From NCBI RefSeq assembly GCF_001890765.1, contig NZ_KV878783.1, forward strand, positions 3,562,771 to 3,626,770: DNA of 64,000 nucleotides, given 5' to 3'. Shown here in pieces: positions 8,664 to 16,087 of the stretch (the stretch's first letter is position 1; each line of letters starts with the position of its first letter). Below the pieces are notes generated by a model, which saw nothing but the letters and a program-made list of their open reading frames with translations, searched no databases and had not been told where the DNA came from. The stretch comes from Spirulina major PCC 6313. GTDB lineage: Bacteria; Cyanobacteriota; Cyanobacteriia; Cyanobacteriales; Spirulinaceae. The position numbers were made by a program, and so were the translations under genes.

Positions 8664-8826
8664 CCTCGGTGCGGGGGAGATCAAACCGCTTCAGAGCCGC
8701 GATCGCATCGAGCCGTACCTTCACATCCATATCTCCCATTAACCGCACCCAAGAATCGATCACCACCGGGTCTAACTGCTCCCAAACCCAAGTTAAAACC
8801 CGCAGATGAAATTGTGAAAGCTGTCA
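8659..8826 (-). pseudogene. C-terminal fragment of an unidentified HEAT-like protein
   Basis: Read on the minus strand, about 55 codons encode a plausible protein tail: WVWEQLDPVVIDSW, then DMDVKVRLDAIAALKRF and a stop at 8659-8661. The last part resembles a helical HEAT-type repeat. There is no start codon, and at its upstream end the frame meets a stop where the dispersed coding-like repeat begins. It appears to be the surviving 3' end of a gene broken by recombination. The gene cannot be named. Confidence 0.45.
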
Positions 8827-8829
8827 GGG

Positions 8830-8935
8830 AAGATCAAGCACTAATTCATAGTAAATCAGAAATTCAATTTACTAAAATTGCAGAAGCCGCCGAATACCGC
8901 AAAACCCTCGCCAAGGGAAGCGATCGCCAAGAGTA
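8830..8935 (+). repeat. dispersed repeat, copy 2 (coding-like part only)
   Basis: This copy lacks the palindrome cluster and is preceded by an open frame reading ADEIVKAVREDQALIHSK. The coding-like part may therefore derive from the C-terminus of a real protein. It runs to SDRQEYFKQ and then a stop beyond 8960. Confidence 0.65.
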
Positions 8936-8973
8936 TTTCAAACAACCCAATTTTCTTTCTGAAAATAACTGTT

Positions 8974-9195
8974 ATGACATTATCTGACCTTCTACCATCC
9001 GTTCGTCAACTCTCAATCATCGAGAAGCTAAAACTAATTCGGATTCTAGCCGAGGATCTAGAAGCCGCAGAGGATATCTCGCCCTTGGAACCCTTCAAAG
9101 TTTATGATTTACCAACCCCCTACAACAGCTTCGGGGCTGGTGCTGCACTCATGCAAGCCGTAGATTCAGCCGATATAGATAACCACGCGACATGA
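8974..9195 (+). CDS. orphan small antitoxin-like protein
   Basis: A 73-residue frame begins MTLSDLLPSVRQLSIIEKLKLIRILAEDL. This leucine-rich helix with an LSxxEKLxLIxxLAxxL pattern recurs in cyanobacterial antitoxins. I use this ATG because upstream sequence in the same frame belongs to the dispersed repeat. Its TGA overlaps an ATG (ATGA at 9192-9195), the classic toxin coupling, but that second frame stops after seven codons, just before a convergent gene. The cognate toxin has apparently been lost. The antitoxin call rests on pattern and context. Confidence 0.6.
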   Translation: MTLSDLLPSVRQLSIIEKLKLIRILAEDLEAAEDISPLEPFKVYDLPTPYNSFGAGAALMQAVDSADIDNHAT

Positions 9196-9205
9196 TTGCT
9201 TTATA

Positions 9206-9628
9206 TTATGGATAGATTTGTCGATCTACTGAAATTACGCCAGGTGATGTCACCCTGTCACCAAGCATAATCTGAAATTGACCATTACCATAAGTTTGAT
9301 CACCCCAATCTTTAATCATTTGTTGTTGTTCAGAATTCAAAGAACTCCACGATGAAGTCAAGATAAAGAGAGTAGGCTTTTGTCCCCATTGATCTATTTT
9401 TGGGCGGTAGCCAGAACTTTGACCTAAACTATCAAACAATGAATTAGCCTCGGTATTAATACGATTGAGTTCAGCTTGTTCAGCCGCCTGTTGTTGAACA
9501 ATTTCTCGATCCTCTGCATACTGAATGATTGAACCCAACCCATACAGGAATAGAATTACACCGATAACAAGCCCACGCTCCAACCAACTACGACGCTTCC
9601 ACCATTCAACGACACTTGATAAGTTCAT
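9206..9628 (-). CDS. membrane-anchored protein of unknown function, 140 aa
   Basis: The N-terminus holds a basic stretch (WWKRRSWLER) and then one membrane segment (about residues 18-36, LVIGVILFLYGLGSIIQ). A Gln/Glu-rich helix (residues 40-60) could be a coiled-coil stalk. The remaining 75 residues form a small soluble domain containing WSSLNSEQQQMIKDWGD. The topology suggests an N-in anchor with a periplasmic C-terminal domain. It stops at the edge of the truncated toxin-antitoxin module at 8974-9195. I do not recognise a family. Confidence 0.6.
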   Translation of the reverse strand: MNLSSVVEWWKRRSWLERGLVIGVILFLYGLGSIIQYAEDREIVQQQAAEQAELNRINTEANSLFDSLGQSSGYRPKIDQWGQKPTLFILTSSWSSLNSEQQQMIKDWGDQTYGNGQFQIMLGDRVTSPGVISVDRQIYP

Positions 9629-9671
9629 GGTTTTACATTGATAACTAGACTATGCTCAATATAGTAAGGTA

Positions 9672-9759
9672 ATCGGCATTTAAATTGCACCCTAGTTTTT
9701 CTAAGCCCCTTTGTACAAGGGTTTCAGCGCAACTGGCACAATGTAGTTTGAATGCCGAT
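9672..9759. mobile_element. 88-base MITE-like element
   Basis: The ends form imperfect terminal inverted repeats: ATCGGCATTTAAATTGCA on the left and the complement of ATCGGCATTCAAACTACA on the right. A central near-palindrome CCCTTTGTACAAGGG follows. It has no coding capacity. No target duplication could be confirmed. Confidence 0.55.
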
Positions 9760-9841
9760 CAGCTTAGCACTGAAAAGATCCAAAGACACTACCATTTTGC
9801 CATGCCACGAGCTAACAAAAAACTTACCCATCAAAACAAAT

Positions 9842-10028
9842 TAACGCCCTCCCGGAGGCTCTGCCTCCACTAGGCGGCAGAGCCGCCCAATGGCCATGCC
9901 ATGGCAGAGCCATGGCACGAACTAACCCAATTGATCAAGAACTGATTCATAGTAAATCAGAAATTCAATTTACTAAGATTGCAGAAGCCGCCGAATACCG
10001 CAAAACCCTCGCCAAGGAAAGCGATCGC
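9842..10028 (+). repeat. dispersed 187-base repeat, copy 3
   Basis: This is nearly identical over its full length to 7596-7782, including the palindrome cluster. At its 3' end, GATCGC at the HIP1 octamer passes directly into a copy of the STAND gene tail. Confidence 0.85.
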
Positions 10029-10127
10029 GCCCAACACCACTACACCACCGCCCACCAACTCTATACCCAACTCGGAGCCGCCAAAGACCTCGAACACATC
10101 CAACAAGAATGGCAAAACCCCACCTAA
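9912..10127 (+). pseudogene. chimeric remnant: dispersed repeat fused to a TPR-protein tail
   Basis: An open frame of 71 codons reads the dispersed repeat (NPIDQELIHSKSE) and then, without a break, the terminal TPR of a STAND-type gene (HQLYTQLGAAKDLEHIQQEW). The second half matches 7439-7545 with only a handful of substitutions, including bases after the stop. It has no ATPase and no ribosome binding site worth noting. It is best read as the scar of a second TPR gene, joined to the repeat by recombination, not as a functional protein. Confidence 0.7.
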
Positions 10128-10166
10128 CTACCTATCGCCCATAACAACAGCATGAGGTCAATAAAA

Positions 10167-10406
10167 ATGCAACAAACAATCAAAGCAATCCATGAAAACG
10201 GCATCCTCCGCCCACTTCAAAGCTTAGACTTATCCGAAGGGCAAGAAGTCGAGCTAGTGATTACATCACCCGATCAAATCGATCCCCGCCAAATGCTTCA
10301 ACTAGCATCCGCAGTCTATCAAGAATTTTCCCCAGAACAAATTGACGACATTGAAAAAATTGCTCTAGATCGTCAAAACTTTTTTAAAGAATCAGTGAAT
10401 TCATGA
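10167..10406 (+). CDS. AF2212-like (DUF104) antitoxin
   Basis: The 79-residue product starts MQQTIKAIHENGILRPLQSLDLSEG, the DUF104/AF2212-like antitoxin signature: a small beta-barrel that neutralises PIN-domain VapC toxins. An ATG 15 bases earlier exists, but the later start matches the family N-terminus. Its stop overlaps the ATG of the downstream PIN gene (ATGA, 10403-10406), which proves the partnership. Since that toxin is broken, the antitoxin may now be a relic or may act in trans on another VapC. Confidence 0.85.
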   Translation: MQQTIKAIHENGILRPLQSLDLSEGQEVELVITSPDQIDPRQMLQLASAVYQEFSPEQIDDIEKIALDRQNFFKESVNS

Positions 10407-10435
10407 CAACTTCTCCCGTACTCTTGGATACAGAT

Positions 10436-10482
10436 ATCTTGTCATCTTGTCATCTTGTCATCTTGTCATCTTGTATCTTGTT
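10436..10482. repeat. 8-base ATCTTGTC tandem array at the IS insertion point
   Basis: Four exact ATCTTGTC units (10436-10467) are followed by ATCTTGT and ATCTTGTT, directly abutting the left IS end. ATCTTGTT and ATCTTGTC continue on the right side at 11707-11722. An intact vapC would need only one such unit. Confidence 0.9.
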
Positions 10483-10576
10483 GGGTGCATCTCAATTTGG
10501 CGAATAGTTGATATGTACTTACCTAGTTTTGGGCATCAGCGGTTAAGCTACCTCCCATAGCTACTCCCTCATTCAG

Positions 10577-10795
10577 ATGACTCCAGAACAAAAGCGCCAA
10601 CTCAAAGCCCACACCGATGCCATCGCTGCTATCCTGCTCGCTGATGCCAAGGCCAAATGCCCCGAACGCCTAGAAACCCTCGAAGGCATCGAACTGACCG
10701 TCCGCCAGCAGATTCAAGAACACGTCAGTCCTCAAGTCGGTATTTTTTTATCGTCGATGGCAGCGGCACCACCGCCGGAAAATCTCGCACCTTAA
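10577..10795 (+). CDS. ISKra4-family transposase, orfA
   Basis: A 72-residue frame begins MTPEQKRQLKAHTDAIAAILL and contains LETLEGIELTVRQQIQEHVSP, the usual N-terminus of the family. It ends in the zero frame soon after a T-run. Near codon 56 lies T TTT TTA (10744-10750) in the correct phase for a programmed -1 slip, which would continue into IVDGSGTT and produce the full transposase. Either product is expected to act on the IS ends. Confidence 0.8.
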   Translation: MTPEQKRQLKAHTDAIAAILLADAKAKCPERLETLEGIELTVRQQIQEHVSPQVGIFLSSMAAAPPPENLAP

Positions 10796-11671
10796 CCAGC
10801 ATCCTAGGGGATTTGGTTTTGACGGCAAATCAAGCGAGCTACTACCAAGTCAAAGCCTACAGCCGTTGGAGTCCTGGCTTTGAGCGCTGTTGCCTGCTCC
10901 TTAGTGGTGCTCAGTCTTACCAACGCGCCGCAGCAGATGTCGAGATCTTGACTGGACTGAAGATGTCTCGCAGCACCCATCAACGCCTAGTTCAGCGTCA
11001 AGATTTCCCTGACCTTGAGGTGAGTGAACCCAGTGAACCGGTCGAAGAGATGAGCCTTGATGGGGGGCAAGGTTCGCTTGCGCACCCCCGAAGGAGAAGC
11101 CAGTGAATGGCGGGATTACAAAGCTGTGAATCTCCATGGGCATGGGGTTGCCGCCTTCTTCGGGCAGAATGAGGATTTAGTGGCTTGGCTCAAGACTCAA
11201 CTCATGGCAAGCCTAGTGGTTTGCCTGGGCGATGGTCATCCTGGGATTTGGAATCTATTTGCCCAAATTGGAGCGCAGCAGAACCGACTGGAAATTCTCG
11301 ACTGGTATCACTTGATGGAGAACTTAGAGAAGGTTGGGGGTTCAGCGGCTCGTTTATCCCGAGTCAGAGGCCATTTATGGCGAGGAGATGTTGAGCAGGC
11401 GTTGGCTGAGTTTGATGATTGGCAGCATCCACGAGTGGATAATTTCAGGGTCTATCTCAAGCGTCATTGCCACCGGATCGTCAATTACGACTACTACCAG
11501 TGCGAGGGGATCTCCATCGGGTCTGGGGCGGTTGAATCCACGGTGAAGCAGTTCTCAGGACGGTTGAAGCTGCCGGGAGCGCAATGGAAGCGGGAGAATG
11601 TGCCCCAGGTGTTGAAGCACCGCAGTGCCTATCTCAATGGAGAGTTCTCTAGGATGCCGTGGCTGGCATGA
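10744..11671 (+). pseudogene. ISKra4-family transposase, orfB, with an internal frameshift
   Basis: After the slip site the -1 frame reads IVDGSGTTAGKSRTL, SPGFERCCLLLSGAQSYQRA and MSLDGG. At 11062-11067 a run of six G replaces the expected five, so the frame is lost. It resumes as GGKVRLRTPEGEASEW, then CLGDGHPGIWN, LDWYHLMENLEKVGGS and SIGSGAVESTVKQFSGRLKLPGAQW to a stop at 11671. All family blocks are present across the two frames. Either the six-G run is a second recoding site or the transposase is dead. The second is more likely, since one slip site is already present. Confidence 0.8.
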
Positions 11672-12138
11672 GTATATCTACTCATCGCCAAATTGAGATG
11701 CACCCCATCTTGTTATCTTGTCTGCAATTATGCGTCAGGATGCTGCTGTTCTTCTCAACGCAGAAGAGTATTTAATCAATCACCAAAAATTCACATTTTC
11801 GATGATTACTCGCTACGAAATTCTGCGCGGACTCAAGGCTAAAAATGCAACAAAACAACTCATCGCATTTGATCTATTTTGTCGAGTGAATATTGTTTTA
11901 CCCCTGACAGATTCAGATCATTGTCAAAGCGTCTGATATTTATGCAGTCTTGAGAAAGCGCGGTGAAATCATCGGAGATGCAGATATTTTGATTGCATCT
12001 ACTGCATTGGTAAATCAGCTAACAGTTGTAACCAATAATTATCATCATTTTCAACGTATCCCAGAACTCAAAATTCACAACTGGCGACAGAATTAGCCCC
12101 TCTTTCCCCTGCCACTCAAACTCGCCCTGGGAGAGATT

Positions 12139-12198
12139 TCAAGCCGGTAAGTCATGCTTGGCCCGTAACTGTGCAAACGCCTCATCGAGGGGAACACC
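12139..12198 (-). pseudogene. displaced C-terminus of a Phd/YefM antitoxin
   Basis: On the minus strand, 20 codons read QGVPLDEAFAQLRAKHDLPA and stop at 12139-12141, a typical end of Phd/YefM and related antitoxins. The same QGVPL also ends the truncated antitoxin at 12402-12653. Between them lies a MITE. Joining the pieces restores an antitoxin of about 95 residues. Confidence 0.8.
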
Positions 12199-12411
12199 CT
12201 GATTGACTGACAAAAGATCATGTTTGAATCCCGAAACCCCTTACCAGGAAAGGGGTTTAGCGTTAGAGAATTGGATGCCCCTGATCTTGAGCCATCTCGG
12301 TGTTGAGTACAGATCGGCAAAAGCCTTACCAGTCCTTGGTTATGCTTGCTTGCTAGGGTGATCGCTGAAACACCCAGGGGGTAAGGATTTCCAAAGTTTT
12401 GTCAGTCAATC
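12199..12411. mobile_element. about 213-base MITE inside an antitoxin gene
   Basis: The element is bounded by inverted repeats GATTGACTGACAAAA and TTTTGTCAGTCAATC. An 11-base direct repeat AGGGGAACACC flanks it (12188-12198 and 12412-12422). The exact border is uncertain by one or two bases because terminal and target bases overlap. No open frame of note lies inside. Confidence 0.8.
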
Positions 12412-12653
12412 AGGGGAACACCTTGCCCCTGCTCAAACTCCGCGACACTCTGGCGAATTCCTGCGACCGACTCCAACAGGGCCACACGGTCAAGCAACTG
12501 TTGATAACTTTCGGCATCTTGAACGACCACCGCCGCCTTTCCATTGACCGTCAATACCATCGGCGCTTGTGTCTCTTTTAAGGTTGCTAAAAATGCCTTG
12601 GCTCCACGCTGAAAGTCTGAGAGCGGATGGATGTGCCGAAGATTAACAGTCAT
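12402..12653 (-). pseudogene. Phd/YefM-type antitoxin, C-terminus lost to MITE insertion
   Basis: The 83-codon frame starts MTVNLRHIHPLSDFQRGAKAFL and contains PMVLTVNGKAAVVVQDAESYQQLLDRVALLES, the complete DNA-binding half of a Phd/YefM antitoxin. After EFEQGQGVPL it takes two codons from the MITE and stops. The missing part is the toxin-binding tail. The protein might still bind its operator but should no longer neutralise a toxin well. No toxin gene is left beside it, which may explain why the loss is tolerated. Confidence 0.85.
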
Positions 12654-12832
12654 GGCTCGGTTGAGTGAAAAACAGGATAATTCATGTTAATTAACTGTAA
12701 ATCATTTGTCAAAAGCTACCCCCACCCTCCCAAACGCCGATAAGACGCGATCGCGCCCCTCGCCACCGTCGCCGCGCAAATACGCCATAATAGAAGGCTG
12801 ATTATTGTGTTGAATTCGGATCGGCAAATGCC

Positions 12833-13909
12833 ATGAATAAGGTCGTAGTGGGACTTTCGGGGGGCGTTGACAGTTCTGTAACTGCGGCGTTGCTCCATCA
12901 CCAAGGGTATGAGGTGATTGGGTTGACCCTCTGGCTGATGAAAGGGAAGGGGCAATGCTGTTCCGATGGGATGGTAGATGCAGCCGCGCTCTGCGAGCAA
13001 TTGGGCATTCCCTACCATGTGGTGGACAGTCGGGAGGTGTTTGAAGCCGAGATTGTGAACTATTTAGTGTCGGGGTATGAAGCGGGGATTACGCCGCTGC
13101 CCTGTTCCCAATGTAATCGGGCGGTGAAATTTGGCCCGATGGTGAATTATGCCCAGCAGGAATGGGGGTGCGATCGCATCGCCACCGGCCACTATGCTCG
13201 GATTCAATACGATGCGGGGAGCGATCGCTACCAACTGCGCCGCGCCGTCGATCTCAATAAAGATCAATCCTACTTCCTCTACGACCTCAGCCAGGAAATG
13301 CTCGCCCATACAATCTTTCCCCTCGGTGAAGTCACCAAAGAGGAAACCCGCCGCCTCGCCGCCCAATACAACCTCCACACCGCCGCCAAACCCGAAAGCC
13401 AAGACCTTTGTTTGATCGAGGCCCACGGTTCCATGCAAACCTTCTTGGATCAATATATCGGCCACAGCGAGGGCGACATTGTCACCCCCGACGGCACTGT
13501 GCTGGGCAAACATACCGGCATCCATCACTACACCATCGGCCAACGGAAAGGCCTCGGCATCGCCGCCCCCCATCCCCTCTATGTGATGAAACTCGATCCG
13601 GTCCGCAATCAGGTGATCGTCGGTAGCCGCGAAGAAGCCACCCGCCCCACCTGCACCGTGAGCCACGTCAATTGGGTATCCATTGCGCCCCCCACCGCCC
13701 CGATTCGCTGCCTCGGTCGGGTGCGCTATCGATCGCCCGCTGTGCCCGTGACGGCGATCCCCTTAGAGAGCGATCGCCTCAAACTCGTCTTTGATGACCC
13801 CCAATTCAGCATCACCCCCGGCCAGGCGGCTGTGCTGTATGATGACGACCTCGTTTTAGGGGGCGGGATTATTGAGCGATTTATGGAAGATAGTGCGGTA
13901 ACGGGGTGA
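12833..13909 (+). CDS. mnmA: tRNA-specific 2-thiouridylase
   Basis: MnmA transfers sulfur to U34 of tRNA for Lys, Glu and Gln. The 358-residue protein has the PP-loop SGGVDSS at 9-15, which adenylates the uridine. The catalytic pair appears as a Cys in [11 protein letters not shown] (near 91/94) and Cys 193 in [22 protein letters not shown] and the [13 protein letters not shown] block follow, and then a C-terminal beta-barrel. Length is typical. It stands alone upstream of the allophycocyanin operon, with a spacer of about 200 bases. Confidence 0.96.
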   Translation: MNKVVVGLSGGVDSSVTAALLHHQGYEVIGLTLWLMKGKGQCCSDGMVDAAALCEQLGIPYHVVDSREVFEAEIVNYLVSGYEAGITPLPCSQCNRAVKFGPMVNYAQQEWGCDRIATGHYARIQYDAGSDRYQLRRAVDLNKDQSYFLYDLSQEMLAHTIFPLGEVTKEETRRLAAQYNLHTAAKPESQDLCLIEAHGSMQTFLDQYIGHSEGDIVTPDGTVLGKHTGIHHYTIGQRKGLGIAAPHPLYVMKLDPVRNQVIVGSREEATRPTCTVSHVNWVSIAPPTAPIRCLGRVRYRSPAVPVTAIPLESDRLKLVFDDPQFSITPGQAAVLYDDDLVLGGGIIERFMEDSAVTG

Positions 13910-14107
13910 AGTGCGATCGCGCATCCCGATGCCCACAAAAATGAGGAATAACATTACAAAATATTAACGATTCACAACGAACGTCAACACAATGCCGCAA
14001 AATAAATCCGGAAGGTTGCTGGTGAACTGATTCACAGCATCTCAACCGAATATATCAAGCCGGTTTTAATCGAACCTGGTTAATTTTTTGTTGGAGGAAT
14101 CCAAAGA
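13910..14107 (+). promoter_or_regulatory. apc operon leader and promoter region
   Basis: This 198-base region precedes apcA and must hold its promoter. It is AT-rich in the middle (13945-13975). A strong Shine-Dalgarno GGAGGA lies at 14093-14098, ten bases before the apcA ATG, as suits a very highly expressed gene. No -10/-35 pair is assigned. Confidence 0.5.
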
Positions 14108-14593
14108 ATGAGTATCGTCACGAAATCCATCGTGAATGCTGATGCAGAAGCTCGCTACCTCAGCCCCGGTGAGTTAGGCCGCATCAAAGCATTCGTCACC
14201 AGTGGTGAAGCCCGTCTGCGCATTGCTCAGACCTTATCTGAATCTCGCGAACGCATCGTTAAAGAAGCAGGCGACAAACTGTTCCAACAACGCCCTGACG
14301 TGGTTTCCCCCGGTGGAAATGCTTACGGCGAAGAAATGACCGCCACCTGCCTGCGGGACTTGGACTACTACCTCCGCCTCGTGACCTACGGAGTTGTTGC
14401 TGGCGATACCACCCCGATCGAAGAAATCGGTTTGGTTGGTGCTCTTGAAATGTACAAATCCTTGGGCACTCCCGTTGCAGCCGTTGCCTTGGGCATCACC
14501 AAGATGAAGGAAGTTGCTTCTGGAATGATGTCTGCGGACGATGCTGCTGAAGCTTCGGCCTACTTCGACTACGTTGTCGGTGCAATGCAATAG
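14108..14593 (+). CDS. apcA: allophycocyanin alpha subunit
   Basis: ApcA pairs with ApcB to form the trimers and cylinders of the phycobilisome core, which hand excitation energy to photosystem II. The 161-residue globin-like protein is normal in length. It carries the phycocyanobilin-binding Cys81 in [14 protein letters not shown] and ends [10 protein letters not shown]. Codon use is biased toward preferred codons, as expected for an abundant protein. apcB follows after 96 bases and then apcC, so the three form an apcABC operon. apcE, the core-membrane linker, is not upstream here. Confidence 0.98.
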   Translation: MSIVTKSIVNADAEARYLSPGELGRIKAFVTSGEARLRIAQTLSESRERIVKEAGDKLFQQRPDVVSPGGNAYGEEMTATCLRDLDYYLRLVTYGVVAGDTTPIEEIGLVGALEMYKSLGTPVAAVALGITKMKEVASGMMSADDAAEASAYFDYVVGAMQ

Positions 14594-14689
14594 AACGATG
14601 ACCGGCTAGCGAGCGAGGCTCTCTAGTTTCATCTATCTATTTCATTGAAAGACTCTTAACTTAATCGATCCAGACTTAGGAAACAAACG

Positions 14690-15175
14690 ATGCAAGACGC
14701 AATTACTTCTGTTATCAATTCTGCTGACGTTCAAGGTAAGTACCTTGACGGCTCCGCAATGGACAAGCTCAAAGGCTACTTCGCGAGTGGTCAACTCCGG
14801 GTTCGCGCCGCTGGCGTAATCAGCGCCAACGCTGCTGGGATCGTCAAAGAAGCTGTGGCTAAGTCCCTGCTGTACTCTGACATCACCCGTCCCGGCGGCA
14901 ACATGTACACCACCCGTCGTTATGCTGCTTGCATTCGCGACTTGGACTACTACCTCCGCTATTCCACCTACGCGATGTTGGCTGGCGATCCTTCCATCCT
15001 CGATGAGCGCGTGCTCAACGGTTTGAAAGAAACCTACAACTCCTTGGGCGTTCCCGTGGGTGCAACGGTGCAAGCCATCCAAGCCATGAAAGAAGTGACC
15101 GCTAGCTTAGTCGGCGCTGACGCTGGCAAAGAAATGGGCGTGTACTTCGACTACATCTGCTCTGGCTTAAGCTAA
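14690..15175 (+). CDS. apcB: allophycocyanin beta subunit
   Basis: The 161-residue beta subunit carries the chromophore Cys81 in [14 protein letters not shown]. It also has the conserved Asn71 of the RPGGNMY segment, the residue that is N-methylated in beta phycobiliproteins. With ApcA it forms the core alpha-beta heterodimer. It is the second gene of apcABC, and the spacer to apcC contains a hairpin that may reduce downstream expression or stabilise the apcAB message. Confidence 0.98.
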   Translation: MQDAITSVINSADVQGKYLDGSAMDKLKGYFASGQLRVRAAGVISANAAGIVKEAVAKSLLYSDITRPGGNMYTTRRYAACIRDLDYYLRYSTYAMLAGDPSILDERVLNGLKETYNSLGVPVGATVQAIQAMKEVTASLVGADAGKEMGVYFDYICSGLS

Positions 15176-15184
15176 TTCACCGCG

Positions 15185-15203
15185 TCCGAACGCAAGGTTC
15201 GGA
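15185..15203 (+). promoter_or_regulatory. apcB-apcC intergenic hairpin
   Basis: TCCGAAC (15185-15191) pairs with GTTCGGA (15197-15203) around a five-base loop, ten bases after the apcB stop. It has no T-run. It could be a processing or partial termination signal that makes apcC less abundant than apcAB, matching core stoichiometry. Confidence 0.6.
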
Positions 15204-15359
15204 TCATTGAGTTCGAGAGCTTAGTGAGCGAGTGCTAGGGTGAAAAGCTTGTCTATCTGGCTCAGGATGAGTTTTAACGATCTAGTATTGGCTGACGACC
15301 TCTCGAACTTTGGTGTATCAACACTGCACTTCACCCCTTTAATACGGAAAATTTGACCT

Positions 15360-15563
15360 ATGCGTATGTTTCGAGTGACGGCTTGTGTTCCAAGCCAAAC
15401 CCGCATCCGGACTCAAAGAGAATTACAGAATACATACTTTACTAAGCTGGTTCCCTATGACAACTGGTTCCGCGAGCAACAGCGGATCATGAAAATGGGC
15501 GGCAAAATTGTCAAGGTTGAATTGGCAACGGGCAAGCAAGGCACCAACACTGGTTTGAAATAA
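15360..15563 (+). CDS. apcC: phycobilisome core linker polypeptide Lc 7.8
   Basis: ApcC is the small linker that sits inside terminal allophycocyanin trimers and adjusts their absorption and stability. The 67-residue sequence begins MRMFRVTACVPSQTRIRTQREL and contains FTKLVPYDNWFREQQRI, which are diagnostic. It is the last gene of apcABC, 184 bases after apcB, and a terminator follows. Confidence 0.97.
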   Translation: MRMFRVTACVPSQTRIRTQRELQNTYFTKLVPYDNWFREQQRIMKMGGKIVKVELATGKQGTNTGLK

Positions 15564-15601
15564 CTGAATTGGGAATGGACAATTTAATTCCCGATTATAG
15601 G

Positions 15602-15628
15602 ACGACCATCAGAATTGATGGTCGTTTT
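15602..15628 (+). terminator. intrinsic terminator of apcABC
   Basis: A perfect ten-base stem (ACGACCATCA with TGATGGTCGT) closes a GAAT loop and is followed by four T, about 40 bases after apcC. Confidence 0.85.
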
Positions 15629-15798
15629 AGCTTGGCAAGATTGGTGGGGTACGGGCGGGGCGATCGCATCCAATTCTCGCCCACTAACGGCTCAAAAATA
15701 AATATCTGCTCACATCTGCCGCGCTTCACCCCCAAGAGAAATGATAGAATGGTCAATCTCTGTTGCAGTTGATCATTCATTACCTTTTCGATAAATTC

Positions 15799-16068
15799 AT
15801 GACCATTACCCAAGACCGAAAACAGCAACTCATCGTCGAATACCAAGCCCACGAAACCGACACCGGCTGCTCTGATATTCAAATCGCGGTGATGACGGAA
15901 CGGATTAATAATCTCACCACCCATCTCAAAACCAACAAGAAAGACCACTCCTCCCGTCGGGGTCTACTGAAGCTGATTGGTAAACGTCGCCGCCTCCTCA
16001 ACTACATCCAATCCCACGACTATGCCCACTACCAAGAATTGATTGGTCGTCTCGGTATCCGTCGTTAA
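15799..16068 (+). CDS. rpsO: 30S ribosomal protein S15
   Basis: S15 binds the central domain of 16S rRNA early in small-subunit assembly. The 89-residue frame starts MTITQDRKQQLI. It contains HETDTGCSDIQIAVMTERI and the rRNA-binding HSSRRGLLKLIGKRRRLL. A longer frame from 15763 would add a non-conserved leader, so the ATG at 15799 is used. The PAM68-like gene starts 20 bases after its stop. Confidence 0.97.
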   Translation: MTITQDRKQQLIVEYQAHETDTGCSDIQIAVMTERINNLTTHLKTNKKDHSSRRGLLKLIGKRRRLLNYIQSHDYAHYQELIGRLGIRR

Positions 16069-16087
16069 CCCTCATTGCAGCAGCCTA

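Larger units (their letters stand above)
10483..11706 (+). mobile_element. ISKra4-family insertion sequence (ISMich2-like)
   Basis: The ends are terminal inverted repeats with 21 matching bases (GGGTGCATCTCAATTTGGCGA). The element is flanked by ATCTTGTT on both sides (10475-10482 and 11707-11714), an 8-base target duplication. The transposase sequence matches the ISKra4 family, and 8-base duplications fit my recollection of its ISMich2 subgroup. The element is about 1.22 kb and sits inside a vapC gene. Confidence 0.88.
10403..12096 (+). pseudogene. PIN-domain VapC toxin, split by an IS and frameshifted
   Basis: The N-terminus MTTSPVLLDTDILS (first PIN acidic residue) runs into an ATCTTGTC array and then the IS. 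The gene resumes at about 11718 with SAIMRQDAAVLL, the conserved Glu in TRYEILRGL and VNIVLPLTDS. Near 11911-11919 a one-base frameshift occurs, after which the frame resumes as IIVKASDIYAVL, the last acidic motif DADILIAS and a C-terminus ending HNWRQN at 12096. Joined, it gives a normal VapC of about 130 residues. Two independent lesions make it non-functional. It followed its antitoxin by an ATGA overlap. Confidence 0.9.
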
